From Syngnathus acus (Eukaryota; Chordata; Actinopteri; Syngnathiformes; Syngnathidae), in the NCBI RefSeq assembly GCF_901709675.1, contig NC_051100.1, positions 13,004,286-13,068,285 of the forward strand: a stretch of 64,000 bases of DNA, given 5' to 3'. Below, in pieces: positions 20,215-30,499 of this stretch (the first letter of the stretch is position 1; each line of letters begins with the position of its first letter). The translations under genes were made by a program, and so were the position numbers. Below the pieces are notes generated by a model. It worked only from the letters and a program-made list of their open reading frames with translations, searched no databases and was not told the DNA's origin.

Positions 20215-20978
20215 TCCATCCATCCATCCATCCATTTTCTGTACCGCTTAGCAGTGCCGGCTCTACGCAGGGGCAAGAGGGGGCAACGCCCCCTCAAACA
20301 GATGTCCTGCCCCCTCAAATCAAACTTTTAGAAGTGAAAAATCCGCTGATAAAAACACACGTTAATCAGCCTCTCATGTCGGTGCAGTGTGTGTCCTCAC
20401 ACAGCCTGCTGTCAGGACTCCGCGCCCCTCCGTAAACATCCAATCACTGTGAGTATGCAAATGAGGCAAGACGCAGCCAGAGAGTGTCAAGTTACAGTCA
20501 GCGCGGTAGGAGTTGGAAGAAGCAGTAAAAACTCCACCAAACTCGTCGTAATGACCCGTGATATAACTAATGATTAACGACAACTCAAATAATAGTTAAT
20601 ATAACATTCATATTATATGTTCCCCCCCGTGAGAGATTGCCACCTTATTGTGGTCAGGGGGTTTGCGTGCCTCAGTGACCCTAAGAGCAATACCAGCAGA
20701 AGCTTTAATCTTCAGGTGGGACACCCAAGCTGGACAGGTCTTAGTGTGGAGGCCTGACAGAGTGCAATCCACTTTTCCAGGTTGAGATCTGGACACACAG
20801 CTAACAACTGCCGTGAAGAAAACACTAACAGTGTTAAAAATGTGTAAAAAAAAAGAACATGCCCCCTTCACATTTCTGACTGCCCCCTCTTATGTGCATT
20901 CCTAGAACCGGCCCTGCCGCTTAGTCCCCACGGGGGTTGCGGGTGTGCTGGAGCCTATCCCAGTCGTCATCGGGCACT
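20215..20978 (-). mobile_element. SINE family B 3' part, split by a hAT
   Basis: The minus-strand tail (TGGATGGATGGATGGATGG) at 20217-20236 and the core at 20925-20978 (AGGCTCCAGCACACCCGCAA) match the complete SINE at 52870-53231. The hAT at 20252-20916 sits between them. The SINE landed between 'cctgatgt' and 'actttccaaaa' of the DNA transposon. Confidence 0.8.
20252..20916. mobile_element. hAT element in the SINE, 8-bp TSD
   Basis: The ends are CAGTGCCGGCTCTA at 20252 and AGAACCGGCCCTG ending at 20916. The 8-mer ccgcttag flanks it at 20244-20251 and 20917-20924. Inside, about 20620-20800 is a LINE-like stretch ('ttgccaccttattgtggt' and 'tttgcgtgcctcagtgaccc'). No transposase was recognised. 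Confidence 0.88.
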
Positions 20979-21299
20979 TTCCAAAATTCAAATGGATCTA
21001 AGTGCGCAGGGAGCTTAATTTTGTCCGATCGCGCAACTGCAGCGCACCGCCGAACGCGCAAACGTAGCACGTCGCCGACCGTGCAACTGCACCGCGCTGA
21101 TCGCATTATTGTGACAGCCCCGTCGCTGAAATTTTATGTTTAAAGTCCTGATGTACTTTCCAAAATTGAAGTGGACCTCAGTGCGCAGGGAGATTAATTT
21201 AGTCCGATCGCGCAACTGCAGCGCGCCGGGCGCTCACTGTCACATTGCTTTAAGAGCGTCTTTGTGTTCCGAGTTGTAAGATGACGCTGCTCTCGAGCC

Positions 21300-21617
21300 A
21301 TGCCCATCTGAATCAGTTCCTGATCCCGTTCGACTTGTCTATTTCCCTGGCACGATCCTCGTCTTTTTTCTCTAAAACTTTCACCATGCTGGCTAAAACT
21401 TTTGCTAATTCGGCAAATGAGTTGGCCAATGATGTGACGAAGTAGCGCCAAAATGCTGCCGCAAATAAGGTGGCTGTTGTCGCAATACTGCTGCCAGCCG
21501 CTCCCCCCGATATAAAAACAATTTTATCAACGGATCTACACGATTCACGAAAATGATACTCCCGATGGAAAAAAAACACGGAAATCCGCGGATCCGCGGA
21601 AGATTCTCATCCCTGCA
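21300..21617 (-). mobile_element. hAT right end fragment
   Basis: It closes at 21617 with AGATTCTCATCCCTG, an end seen in fish hAT elements (CAGGGATGAGAATCT). A minus frame at 21313-21579 is open but unrecognised. The other end was not found. Confidence 0.4.
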
Positions 21618-21850
21618 TCATGGACAACACCTGACACCCCCTCCATGACTTTATGCGGTCCCTGGGCAGCTCCTTTAGCAGCAGACTATTACACCCACGG
21701 TGTAGGAAGAAAGGATTGCGCAGGTCCTTCTTTCCCACTGCCGTCAGACTCTAAGACATGCGTGGCGCCTGATAAAATTGTGTTTCGTCTCTACCGCTAC
21801 TGGTGGCACTTGTCTTTGTCCTTGTCTGTTATTTATCCTTTTTAGATTTG
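21618..21850 (+). mobile_element. L2/Rex-like LINE 3' fragment
   Basis: Translated segments such as 'DFMRSLGSSFSSRLL' and 'RSFFPTAVRL' followed by a 3' UTR with 'gcacttgtctttgtcc' look like the C-terminal end of an L2/Rex-type ORF. It is 5' truncated. Confidence 0.5.
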
Positions 21851-22222
21851 GCACTTGTATTCTTGCACTCTTGTACGCTGCTGTGACAAGTAAATTTGCC
21901 CGCTGTGGGATGAATATAGTTCTATCATCATTTATAACCCAGAAGTTGCACTGTACCACAGTAGCTATATTGCACATTTTTTGTCGTTATTCTTTGCATT
22001 TTTAATTTTTGACGACACTTTTACTACACCGCAAAATTATAATTAATTAATATTCCACTGTGCTATTTCCGCAGAATCCGTCTGCTGCAGTCATTTTTCC
22101 GCCAAAAGGCGATCTTTCGCCGTTACATCACCATTGAGCCCACACACAATTCGGTTGCCAATGTGAGTAAATTATCCTCTCACTAAACCAAACTCCTTTG
22201 TCTCATGAGTCCGCGAGCATTT

Positions 22223-22355
22223 CGACGTCTAATAGACGTCTATATGCTAACCAGACGTCTCGGCTAAAACACGTCTAAAAGCGCAACAAATATAGACGTC
22301 TATGGCATAGACGTCTTTTAGACGTCTTTTATGTGAAAGTGTTTTTAGACGTTTA
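22223..22355 (-). repeat. AGACGTCT palindrome array, copy 1
   Basis: Five exact copies of the self-complementary 8-mer AGACGTCT (near 22234, 22253, 22294, 22309 and 22320) plus several one-mismatch copies lie in about 130 bp, mostly set in ATAGACGTCTAT context. Read on the minus strand it matches the array at 46109-46227 nearly unit for unit, including 'ggttagcatatagacg' and 'tatatttgtt'. The array lies 0.8 kb downstream of the minus-strand DUF4806-like exons. GACGTC is the core of a CRE-like bZIP site, but binding is not shown. Confidence 0.85.
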
Positions 22356-22360
22356 TTGAG

Positions 22361-22413
22361 TAGATGTTCGAATGATGGCTAATAGCTATCAGCGCTAATC
22401 ATTTGAACATCTA
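22361..22413. repeat. inverted repeat beside the array
   Basis: TAGATGTTCGAATGAT (22361-22376) and ATCATTTGAACATCTA (22398-22413) are complementary with one mismatch, around a 21-nt loop. The solo LTR at 22416 inserted at the outer edge of this hairpin. Confidence 0.75.
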
Positions 22414-22415
22414 GA

Positions 22416-22758
22416 TGTCACGTCTCGTCCCAAGCCGTTCCACGACGTGTCTGTTGTCATGGTATCTGTCTGTGTGCTCGCCCCTCCCCTCCTGTGTGCC
22501 CATGATTTGTTTGATTATTCTCACCTGCCTCTTGTTACCTGTCGTGTGTATATAAGTCTTGTCTGCCCCTCACGCCCCGTCGGATTGTTGTCGTCTCAAT
22601 GTCTTTATGTCTTTTGGTTGCACATCTTTGTCGGTCAGTCCTGTTGTTGGTTTTGTTTGTTAAGTCATGTCAGTTTGCCGAGTCTGTTAGTTTGTGTTCT
22701 CCAATAAACCCTGGTCCAAGCTGCATTTGGTGGCCCTGCTCCATTCCGTTCCTTGACA
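22416..22758 (+). mobile_element. solo LTR with 5-bp TSD
   Basis: It runs from TGTCACGTCTCG to CTTGACA and is flanked by ctaga at 22411-22415 and 22759-22763. It has a TATA-like 'gtgtatataagtc' near 22545 and AATAAA near 22704, in LTR order. It is the same family as 11604-11993 and 41725-42096. Confidence 0.85.
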
Positions 22759-22763
22759 CTAGA

Positions 22764-23147
22764 TGTCTATTCAACTTCAATACATTTAACCTGAGATCCT
22801 TACCTTTGTGTAGTTCCAGGATGTTTTGGATAATATACAGTGTTTTGGGACTTCTAACTTTATTTCAGTAACACAAATGTGTATATATTGGTGCTAACTG
22901 CAAATCTAAATAAATGCATTTTTGAAAACATTATCAAACCATCAAAAACAGAATAATGTGCAAATATATGTCATTATTTAGACAGCGTCATATAAGGACA
23001 AAATTCAAAAAATAAAATATTCAAAATATAGAAAAAAAATCTTTTGGTTCATTTCCTCATATAGTCCCCACCACCACAACGTGCTGGCGCCTGTTTTAAT
23101 TTCAGTGCTATAGATTTATACACTGATTCCTCCGTGGCCTCCGGGTA
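22764..23147. other. 3' region of the DUF4806-like gene
   Basis: AT-rich sequence downstream (minus sense) of the stop codon. AATAAA reads on the minus strand at about 22858-22863 and could serve as the polyadenylation signal. Confidence 0.4.
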
Positions 23148-23804
23148 TTATACCTGGACTGCTTCTGCAAACACAGACCGAGGATAAATGGTAAATTTTC
23201 GATAGTAATATTAGATGAGGATGCATGAAATTTGCTAGGCCGCAGAAAAACAATTCAAGGCATTTTGCGACCACCTTTTGATGTGCATAACATTTCAATG
23301 TAAGGTAAAAGTTAAACAAGGCACCTGGCTCAATGGCACCACCCGTTATTGACTGGGTTACGCTGTAAGTAATTAAGAAATAAAGTCAGACTATAACCAT
23401 AGAAATTTAATGGAGACAAACCATGTTAATTAAGTAACTGTCAGAATGGCACAATTACCCAGTTCAGTCACACACTAACATGACACGATCCTAAAATGGC
23501 AATTGAATTTTTTTATTTTTTTTTAAATTTACCTTTGACAATTTCATAGAAGGCCGTTTTTTGGAAGGCCATCTTGCCCTGGCGGCCACTATCTTGCATG
23601 TTATAGAGTGCCATTATTATATCATTGGTGAAGAGTCTGCAAAAGGAGAAAGAAAAAAAAAATGCACCGCCACATTGTTAAAGTCCACTGTTGTCCGTTA
23701 TATGGTGTATAAATATTAAGCTTGTATGTGTATTCAAACCTTTCCAATGTCTTGTTTGTGCATGTCCTCAAATCTTTTCCACCAATCCTAGACAGCTTTC
23801 TAAA
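23148..23804 (-). CDS. DUF4806-like gene, last three exons
   Basis: Three minus-strand exons fit exact splice sites and phase: 23740-23804 (65 nt), 23533-23636 (104 nt) and 23148-23164 to a TAA. Acceptors are 'tatacag', 'ttttgcag' (after a pyrimidine run) and 'tttgcag'; donors are AAG/GTTTGA and AAG/GTAAAT. Joined, they encode 62 residues: 'FRKLSRIGGKDLRTCTNKTL', 'ERLFTNDIIMALYNMQ' and a GKMAFQKTAFYEIV-EAV ending. This pattern (L-x2-IGG, R-x-C, L-x2-L, GK-x-AF, EAV) is what I recall of DUF4806, a domain of unknown function in multicopy fish and invertebrate genes. Upstream exons were not found; an ERV lies at 23926, so the gene is probably interrupted or truncated. Function is unknown. Confidence 0.62.
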
Positions 23805-23925
23805 CTGTATATTACAAATTATGAACAGAAATTATGATATGAATTAAGAGTGGATTACATCCCAGTAGAAAGCAAATATACCCGCCTACAGTTTTTTGTA
23901 ACATTTCATGAGGAAAAGAGACCAT

Positions 23926-24341
23926 TGTTAGGGTGGCGCTCACTCTAACTTATTTTGCAAGAACCACGCGGGAGACAAGTAAGTCCTTTTAGACACCTGC
24001 AGGTGGAGTCCATTCATCGCTGTGCTTACAGCGATGATCGAATGAGGTCTGACTCAGGCCTCATGCAGGAGCATATTTATTGAGAGAAAAAACAGAGGGG
24101 GTGAGAGTGGACAGGATGGGGTTGAAGCCCCTGGCCTGCTGATCAAAGCATAGCAGGGGGTCTTTTACGACGTTGTGTAAACAAGGCAACTTTGATTGCT
24201 TCCTCTGCAGCTAGTCAATCAGTTCAAAAGATCTTAGCACTTTGTTCTACTACTTTTGTTAAGACAGGACAAGCTAGGTTAATTATTACAGGTTACATTC
24301 CAACATAATCATACGATCAAGATAATCTGTAAACCCTAACA
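23926..24341 (-). mobile_element. ERV 3' LTR (minus orientation)
   Basis: It runs TGTTAGGGTGGC to AACCCTAACA with inverted ends TGTTAGGG/CCCTAACA. A purine tract (ACAGGAGGGATA on the minus strand, 24342-24353) adjoins it, as a polypurine tract should before a 3' LTR. AATAAA reads on the minus strand near 24076. Confidence 0.85.
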
Positions 24342-24635
24342 TATCCCTCCTGTTTTATCATATGATTATGCCAACCCCGATCAATCAAACATAAGTAAGA
24401 AAATACAATGACAGCAATAATTTCCAGTGAAGATGAGGTTTTCCCTCAATACTCCAGTCCAAATTTAGTGTGTGATTGAAAACCCTGCGGCAAGATTAAT
24501 GCAGGAAAAGAGTCACACGGTCCCTCTGCTTTAGGCGACCAGAATGCTATCAATAAAAAAAAGAAACACAGAAACAGTACATCATTGTATCCATCACTTG
24601 CAAGCCATTTTCAAGTTTCTGCAAAACATGGTGAG

Positions 24636-25682
24636 CTAAACAGCATCTACGCAATCCACGTTTCGCAGCACATTATAGTCATCACATCCGTCATGTCTGA
24701 GAAGTTGTATATGTACTTGTGCTACGGTAGAAGACACAACCCTTGTCACAGCAGACTTCAAACATGGGATAACACAGGTCGTAAACAAGCACAACAATAC
24801 CAGCACAGCAAGCACAGGAGCCACAAGTTTCAACAGCAACTGCCCCCAAGTGCCAGAGAATAGCCATGAAAAGAAATCCCATTGATGTGGGATTTTATCC
24901 TCCGACATGGCCTGCTGTAAATTCCTCAGTGAGTTCATGGCTTCCTTGATGTGCGTGTCATTATCTCCTGGAATGTATGTGCAACAGGAAGTCCCAATGA
25001 TGCGGCACACACCACCTTGTGCTGCAGTCATCAAGTCCAGAACCATCCTGTTTTGCAAGAACATTAGCCTAATAGCCTGAATCTCTCTATTTTGTCCATC
25101 GTTGACTTGCAGTGAGAGATTCACAAAGGATTGAAAACGATAGTTCAGTGTCTCGATGAAGAGTGATTGTTTTCCAACTCCGATCCAAGGAAAAAGCGCA
25201 TGCACAACTTTGTCTCCAACGGACCATACTTTATGGTCGTCCGGAACATTCGTACCCCAGACAGGGTCATGAGGGTCAAAGGTTGCAACCGCCCTGCGTC
25301 GACGTCCAGAAGAGTTGTGTACTTTCGTTAGCTGATGATGTTGTATTCTGTAGGTGTGGTCTGTCACCCACACTGGTGCACACACTCCTGTCCAGTTGGC
25401 AGGCAGCGTCGGACAGTTCTTGTGACCACAAAGCCACGATCCGTTCTGAATGAAGTCCGACGGTGCAGCCATGTTGGTACGAGAGCCCTTACGCCTTGAA
25501 ATGGCTCTCCCATCCTGGCTCTCAGCGGTGATGTCCAAAGCTCCCATCCAGTTTCCTCCTGGAGAGCAGTCGCTGTCAATGCATTTGTGGGTCTCATTTC
25601 CTTGGATGTAACGCGTATAGTTCACTCCAGGTGAGTCCATAGACCATAGCACGCTCCAACCACAACGCAGCAGAGGATCCAC
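24636..25682 (-). CDS. env: endogenous retrovirus envelope protein (348 aa, N-terminal part missing)
   Basis: Env would mediate receptor binding and membrane fusion. The open frame covers the end of the surface subunit, a basic cleavage site (RRRR, about residues 127-130) and most of the transmembrane subunit. That part has a gamma-type disulfide motif, C-x6-CC (CRIIGTSCC, about 229-237), and a hydrophobic anchor (about 283-308). The cytoplasmic tail is about 40 residues. It starts without a signal peptide and lacks the receptor-binding N-terminus, so it is a 5'-truncated remnant and not a full Env. The 3' LTR follows it and a pol fragment precedes it. Confidence 0.82.
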   Translation of the reverse strand: MDPLLRCGWSVLWSMDSPGVNYTRYIQGNETHKCIDSDCSPGGNWMGALDITAESQDGRAISRRKGSRTNMAAPSDFIQNGSWLCGHKNCPTLPANWTGVCAPVWVTDHTYRIQHHQLTKVHNSSGRRRRAVATFDPHDPVWGTNVPDDHKVWSVGDKVVHALFPWIGVGKQSLFIETLNYRFQSFVNLSLQVNDGQNREIQAIRLMFLQNRMVLDLMTAAQGGVCRIIGTSCCTYIPGDNDTHIKEAMNSLRNLQQAMSEDKIPHQWDFFSWLFSGTWGQLLLKLVAPVLAVLVLLCLFTTCVIPCLKSAVTRVVSSTVAQVHIQLLRHDGCDDYNVLRNVDCVDAV

Positions 25683-25758
25683 CTGGCATGTGGAGCCCCG
25701 TTGCTACTCGGATGACAGAGACACCGATATTTCCCATTGCCTAGTCAGAGTGGGGATC

Positions 25759-26085
25759 TTATGGATTCCATTCTTCACCAACATTGAGACGCCCCACCCT
25801 AAACGATGAGGCCCCTTTGAAGTTAGCCTTCCCCCCACTCCGAAAATGGGGTACAGCACTCTCTGTAACGTCCAGTGGCTGAGGTGAAACTTCGTTGGGC
25901 CTTCCAGCAATGTTCAGTGCAGTGGGGGTAGTCAGCAAGACTTGGAATGGTCCCTCCCACCATGGCTGGCCCAGTTTGTTCTTTTTGACGACCTTTATGT
26001 CGTTTGTCTCAGTCTCCTGGCTTGGGGCGGTTGTTGACCTGTGGGGAAGACAGATCAGGCGGCAGTAAATTTGCATTTGACACAT
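25759..26085 (-). pseudogene. pol: ERV integrase C-terminal fragment
   Basis: Within this frame, 'VVKKNKLGQPWWEGPFQVLL' and 'TTPTALNIAGRP' match the C-terminal DNA-binding end of gammaretroviral integrase, which in these viruses overlaps or precedes env. The RT, RNase H and integrase core are absent. The provirus appears truncated at about 26090, next to a LINE fragment. Confidence 0.7.
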
Positions 26086-26157
26086 CTTTCAGTTTAAGTG
26101 CTCTGATCATGCCAATGACTCTTCTTCATCTGTTCTTTGCAACTCTTGTAGTCAATT

Positions 26158-26760
26158 TTATTGCCCTTTTGAACTGGGCAAATAGGAGTGTTTGCGAGAA
26201 GAGTTTGAGCACTTCCTAATGATTCCTCCTAACCAAAGACCATTTATGAAAGGGGCTATCCCATTTATTGCCTCCTGTTTTAAAGGAGATTCTCTAATAT
26301 AATCAAGATAATCTGTAAACCCTAACAGAGCCTCTTTTCTTTCTGTCGTCACTAACCAGCCCCTCCTACGTTTCACCTGTTGTTTCTGCCCTGTTGAATT
26401 TAAGGGGCTCATCACCAAACACTTGTGGTCACTGGAACCCAAGGGGGCAAGGGTGGTTGAGGGGCTGTAAAGTTTAGCCATGTTGGTAAAAATCAAGTCT
26501 AGGGTTGCCTGCTTTCGGTATCTGCCAAATTTCAGGGTGGGAGAATGTTAACATTTTTGTAGGCAGTTTATTAAAAACTCCACATAAATACAATCCCATG
26601 TGGGGGAAAGACGCTTTAATTGTGTCTATAGTATTTATTAGATATTCCAGAACTTTGTCTTGGTACAGTTTTTATTTGCCCAGGGCGGGTGGTACAGATA
26701 ACCCCCACAAATATAGTTGAGACACTTCTGGGGGTTCGACACGGTTGTAGTTGGACCCAT
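26158..26760 (-). pseudogene. LINE endonuclease C-terminal fragment
   Basis: Minus-strand translation gives 'GLYLCGVFNKLPT' (expected GDFN, so the catalytic Asp is changed), 'FGRYRKQATLDLIFTNMAK' and 'LAPLGSSDHKCLV', which are the later endonuclease motifs of CR1/L2-type LINEs. It has frameshifts. A piece of ERV-type LTR end ('atctgtaaaccctaaca') sits at about 26296-26326 within or beside it. Confidence 0.65.
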
Positions 26761-26824
26761 GCAAACTCAATGTCATCGGTCTCCAAATCCTTTTTCCTTT
26801 TTGCCTGCAGTCTCTCATGACAGT

Positions 26825-27440
26825 TGTCAAACGCGCACTTTTTATCAAAGTGTCACCGGCTCCCCGTTAACGGGTTCGATAAGCCGGGGTGAAGGGACTC
26901 GTCCGTATCTAACCACCTGAGTTAAATTAATTCTACCGGAATCAATCTAATTTCTTTACGACGCCAATCCCTCAAGTCATCCGACGCGCGAGCCGAGTAA
27001 CTCAATTCGAGGCGAGTCGTCGAAATGACCGCGCCATAATGATGGCTCCCTTCGGTTGTTTGATGCTTTTGTTATGTTACGGATATTTTTAGATGTCTTT
27101 GTTAAGACCTCAAGGATTCGTTAATTTACTAGAGCGCCCTCGCCCTAGCTGAGCTCAACATAACTACTTCGAACCAGATCTGACAATTCCTGATAAGGAT
27201 TAAAGCTGTCTTCACTTTAAAAAGAATTGAACGGATTTAAAGAATGACTATGATAGGGAAATAAAGACATTTTAAAGTTGTAATTACCGGATATAAAACC
27301 ATGCTCAACATAGTTAATACGAAATAATCGATAACCGAATTAAGGCTTAAGAAGAGATTTAATGAATAAGCAAGAAAAAGAATTACAAGTCGACAAAACA
27401 AAAAAACAAGACTCACCCAAGACAGCCCTATCCCGCAAGC
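26825..27440 (-). mobile_element. LTR copy 1 (tRNA-Lys-type element)
   Basis: It begins TGTCAAACGCGCAC and matches LTR copy 3 (33205 onward) closely for about 600 bp, to 'aagactcaccca', then diverges. No primer site adjoins its left edge, as expected of a 3' LTR of a minus-strand element. Confidence 0.75.
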
Positions 27441-28252
27441 CACTCCAGGGTCCGAAGCAAGCGCTCCACGCGGTCCTGAATGAACACGCCGCCGTGACGG
27501 ACGCTGATGTCGTCGTCGCTGCCGTTGCCATTGTTGTCGATGTTGTCGTTGACGTTGATGTCGTCGTTGACGTTGTCGTTGACGTTGTCGTTGACGGCCC
27601 CCTCAGTGATGGCTTGAAGAAGAAGCCGTCACCGGACCAATGTCCAAGGCAAGGTCCTCCGCGCCGAGGGGAGGGTCACACAGCCACGACAGGAGCAGCA
27701 TCGGGTCCCTCTACTCGGGTGTAAAAGTCTTTGGACACAGGACGATGAGCCAGGCTAACAGCCACACACCGGCCACACCGCCAGTGGGACGTGAAGCATC
27801 GTGAACCGTCCAGGTGGCCCTAAGCCATGTGAACCAGAGGCCAGATGGTGCGACAGGATATCACTGTCTCAAAACGAGGACAACCCATGGTCTCGGTGGG
27901 CCATGGGACGTCTCGAGTTGCGTTGCTGAAGTCATCAGGTCAGAGTAGCCACCCCATTTAAGGCGCTCCACTCAGCCTGCTCTCCTTGCTTGACATTAGG
28001 GGCAAGCCATTTAAGGACGGCGGGGATGTGGGAAAGCCACAGCTCACCACAACCGCCCTTCCGACCGTCCAGGCAAATTTTGACAGATTCAATCTACTAA
28101 GAATGCACCTGGGTGCATTCAAAACACGTACTTGTCTGAAACACATAGACGCACAAGTTTAGAACATAGAACGGTCAATCCCTCCGCATGGCAGAGGGAC
28201 TGGCCGGCAGGTGTTTATCGCTCACATTTGCTTCCAAAATAAAACACAAAAA
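27441..28252. other. unassigned sequence with GTTGTC repeats
   Basis: At 27505-27600 a trinucleotide-like tract of GTTGTCGTTGAC units gives a Val-Asp-rich frame (27362-27724). Low complexity explains that frame. Nothing else was recognised. Confidence 0.45.
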
Positions 28253-28540
28253 TTAAATGGAAGTTGCTATTACAAAACCTTTCAACATTACACTTTGACA
28301 CTCTCTGACAAATGCTTTCCTAGACAGGCTTTGAGGAGCCCTGTTAAGGAGACGTTTACAATTTGAAAAGGAGGAAGTTTTCATTACTAACTCCTTCAAC
28401 ATTATAGAATCAGGACTTATTCTATCGAATTCTTTTTGACACTCTCCCATGCCTTCCTAGACAGGCTTTTTGGAGCCCTGTTAAGAAGACGTTTACAATT
28501 TAAAAAAGGAGGAAGTTGGGGCGGGGGATTCAAATTCCTC
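28253..28540. repeat. inverted-repeat arm A with internal duplication
   Basis: About 220 bp (28260-28480) is the reverse complement of 32605-32825 with very few differences. Within it the unit 'tagacaggctttttggagcc' to 'aaaggaggaagtt' occurs twice, about 130 bp apart. Confidence 0.8.
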
Positions 28541-29329
28541 CAGTATTTCCCTTTTTGTTTTTTGCTTTCTTCTCTCAATAACTGCTGAATTTAGTCTTGG
28601 GTAACGGGAAACACTAGGCATTGCTGTACCATTGTGCTTGACCCTCCCCCTCCTAGAAGAGAGACTTCTTCGAACAAATTTATCCTCCACTTACTACATT
28701 TGCAAATCAAATATAATGTTAGATTAGCAAAGTTGGCCGGTGCGTTAAAACTACCAAATTTACCTCTCTATCACCGTTGCTGAGGAGTTACCCCATCAAC
28801 TCAACATCGCTGGGACAGTAAGCCTACTCACTCACTGGTCTCCTATTTATCTTGCAAACCATCTGGAGACCCGGGGCCGCAGAGGCTCCGGGAGTCGTCA
28901 AAGGTCAGTCCACGTCACGTGTCTTGCCTCCGAAGCACCGATGTTGTCTTCCTCCTGGAGGCCTGGGTCTTCACTTCAGACTCCTTCCACTTGACAACGA
29001 TGCTCACAAATGCTCACACGGTGTTTCGTCGTCCCTGCTCCAATAAAAAGAGTCACGTCGCCTAGGGACACAGCCCCGTGTGGCTCTTCTCAGCAGGTCC
29101 AGGGCCCGACCAGCCATTTTTCCGTTCGGTTTTCTTCGTATGATAACCGCACCTTTGCATGCGGCCAAACACACCAAGGCGGGGACAGCTAAATTGTCAG
29201 CTGTAATCTGGTTCTTTTGGTTACATTTTAGCTCGAATCGGGTCAGCTGGCAATGGTTTCAACTGCTCACCCTCTGGATTTTATTCTTCCAGCGTCTTGA
29301 TCACGCTCACGATTCCTGTTGGCGTCGGC
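28541..29329. other. LTR-element interior, unassigned
   Basis: No recognisable domain. A minus frame at 28493-28690 is rich in Arg/Lys/Ser and has no known motif. Confidence 0.35.
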
Positions 29330-29985
29330 TCTTCTCACAGCTTCCAGCCTTCCATGTCCTGTCAAGAAGTCCACAAGCACACCTCTTGTGCTGTCAACTC
29401 ACATGGGTCCAGCGACATACTGGCCCCCATGGCACAGTGCTTGAAAGTCAATCCGTCTGTTCGCTGTCCTCTGCGACCTGTGCTGTACTTGTCACACAGT
29501 TCACGCAAGGCAGCACGAATTGCACTTTCGGAAATCCTGAGCTCCAGCTTCTCTCACAGCTTCCAGCCCTTCATGTCTTGACAAGGAGTCCACAAGCACA
29601 CCTCTTGTGCCATCAACTCGCATGGGTCCAGCGACATACTGGGCCCCATGGCACAGTGCTTGAAAGTCAATCCGTCTGTTCGCTGTCCTCTGCGACCTGT
29701 GCTGTACTTGTCACACAGTTCACGCAAGGCAGCACGAATTGCACTTTCGGAAATCCCGAGCTCCAGCTTCTCTCACAGCTTCCAGCCCTTCATGTCTTGA
29801 CAAGGAGTCCACAAGCACACCTCTTGTGCCATCAACTCGCATGGGTCCAGCGACATACTGGCCCCCATGGCACAGTGCTTGAAAGTCAATCCGTCTGTTT
29901 GCTGTCCTCTGCGACCTGTGCTGTACTTGTCACACAGTTCACGCAAGGCAGCACGAATTACACTTTCGGAAATCCAGAGCTCCAG
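29330..29985 (-). repeat. three tandem 219-bp units, coding-like on minus strand
   Basis: Units begin at about 29330, 29548 and 29767. The length 219 bp equals 73 codons, and on the minus strand each unit reads as the same peptide-like stretch ending 'CQDMKGWKL', with a TGA at unit junctions. Units differ by a few substitutions. The minus frame 29773-30114 extends it with 'AVHEAIGHGG' and, 33 residues later, a lone Cys, which weakly recalls the H-H-C-C zinc region of integrases. That identity is tentative. Confidence 0.7.
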
Positions 29986-30499
29986 CTTCTCCAACTCCTT
30001 CCGTGTAGGCACGGCTCCTCCGTGCCCTATGGCTTCATGTACGGCCGTTACCACATTCTTCACGGACTCACATATGGGACCACTTTCCGCGAGGGGTCTT
30101 GTCCCATTTCTCAACTCCTACAACTATAATTATCCTTTCTTGGACGTATCGATGAACCTTTACTCTTAACCAGCAGGCCCCCTCCTAGGGCCAATCCGGT
30201 CTTCCTTTCACACCCCCGTAGCCATGTTCTTCCCAAATGGCCAGAACGTCTATGAGGGCTTCTTCACCATAACGGCTGTCGGTTATGACTCTCACGCTTC
30301 CTGCGTGTCTGTTCACAACCTCCAACAGTCTTTCCAGCACTGTAGGAGCAACTTCTCCTGCCTGTGCGTCACCGGGCGTTCTTCCCCAACGTCGGTAACT
30401 CCTCTTAGGGATGAAGCCCCAATGGGCTTTCAGGTCTCCATCCTTTCTTGATCCGTCTCTTTTCGCAGTGTCTGCTTCTGCGGGCCTGTCTGCAACTCA

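Larger units (their letters stand above)
19927..21245. mobile_element. TA-targeting DNA transposon, left part, with nested insertions
   Basis: After TA at 19925-19926 the end CAGTCAAGCCTCGGTTTTCG matches the end of the complete element at 55527-56386. Internal blocks (GCGCAACTGCAGCGC repeats, 'actttccaaaatt') also match, in partly duplicated order. It is split by a SINE (20215-20978) that itself holds a hAT. No right end was found. Confidence 0.7.

Noticed and set aside
27362-27724. Val-Asp-rich 120-aa frame
   Set aside because: It is explained by a GTTGTC/GACGTT simple repeat.
29080-30129. 349-aa plus-strand frame
   Set aside because: It reads the antisense of three 219-bp tandem units; the repeated unit looks more coding-like on the minus strand and no plus-strand domain was seen.
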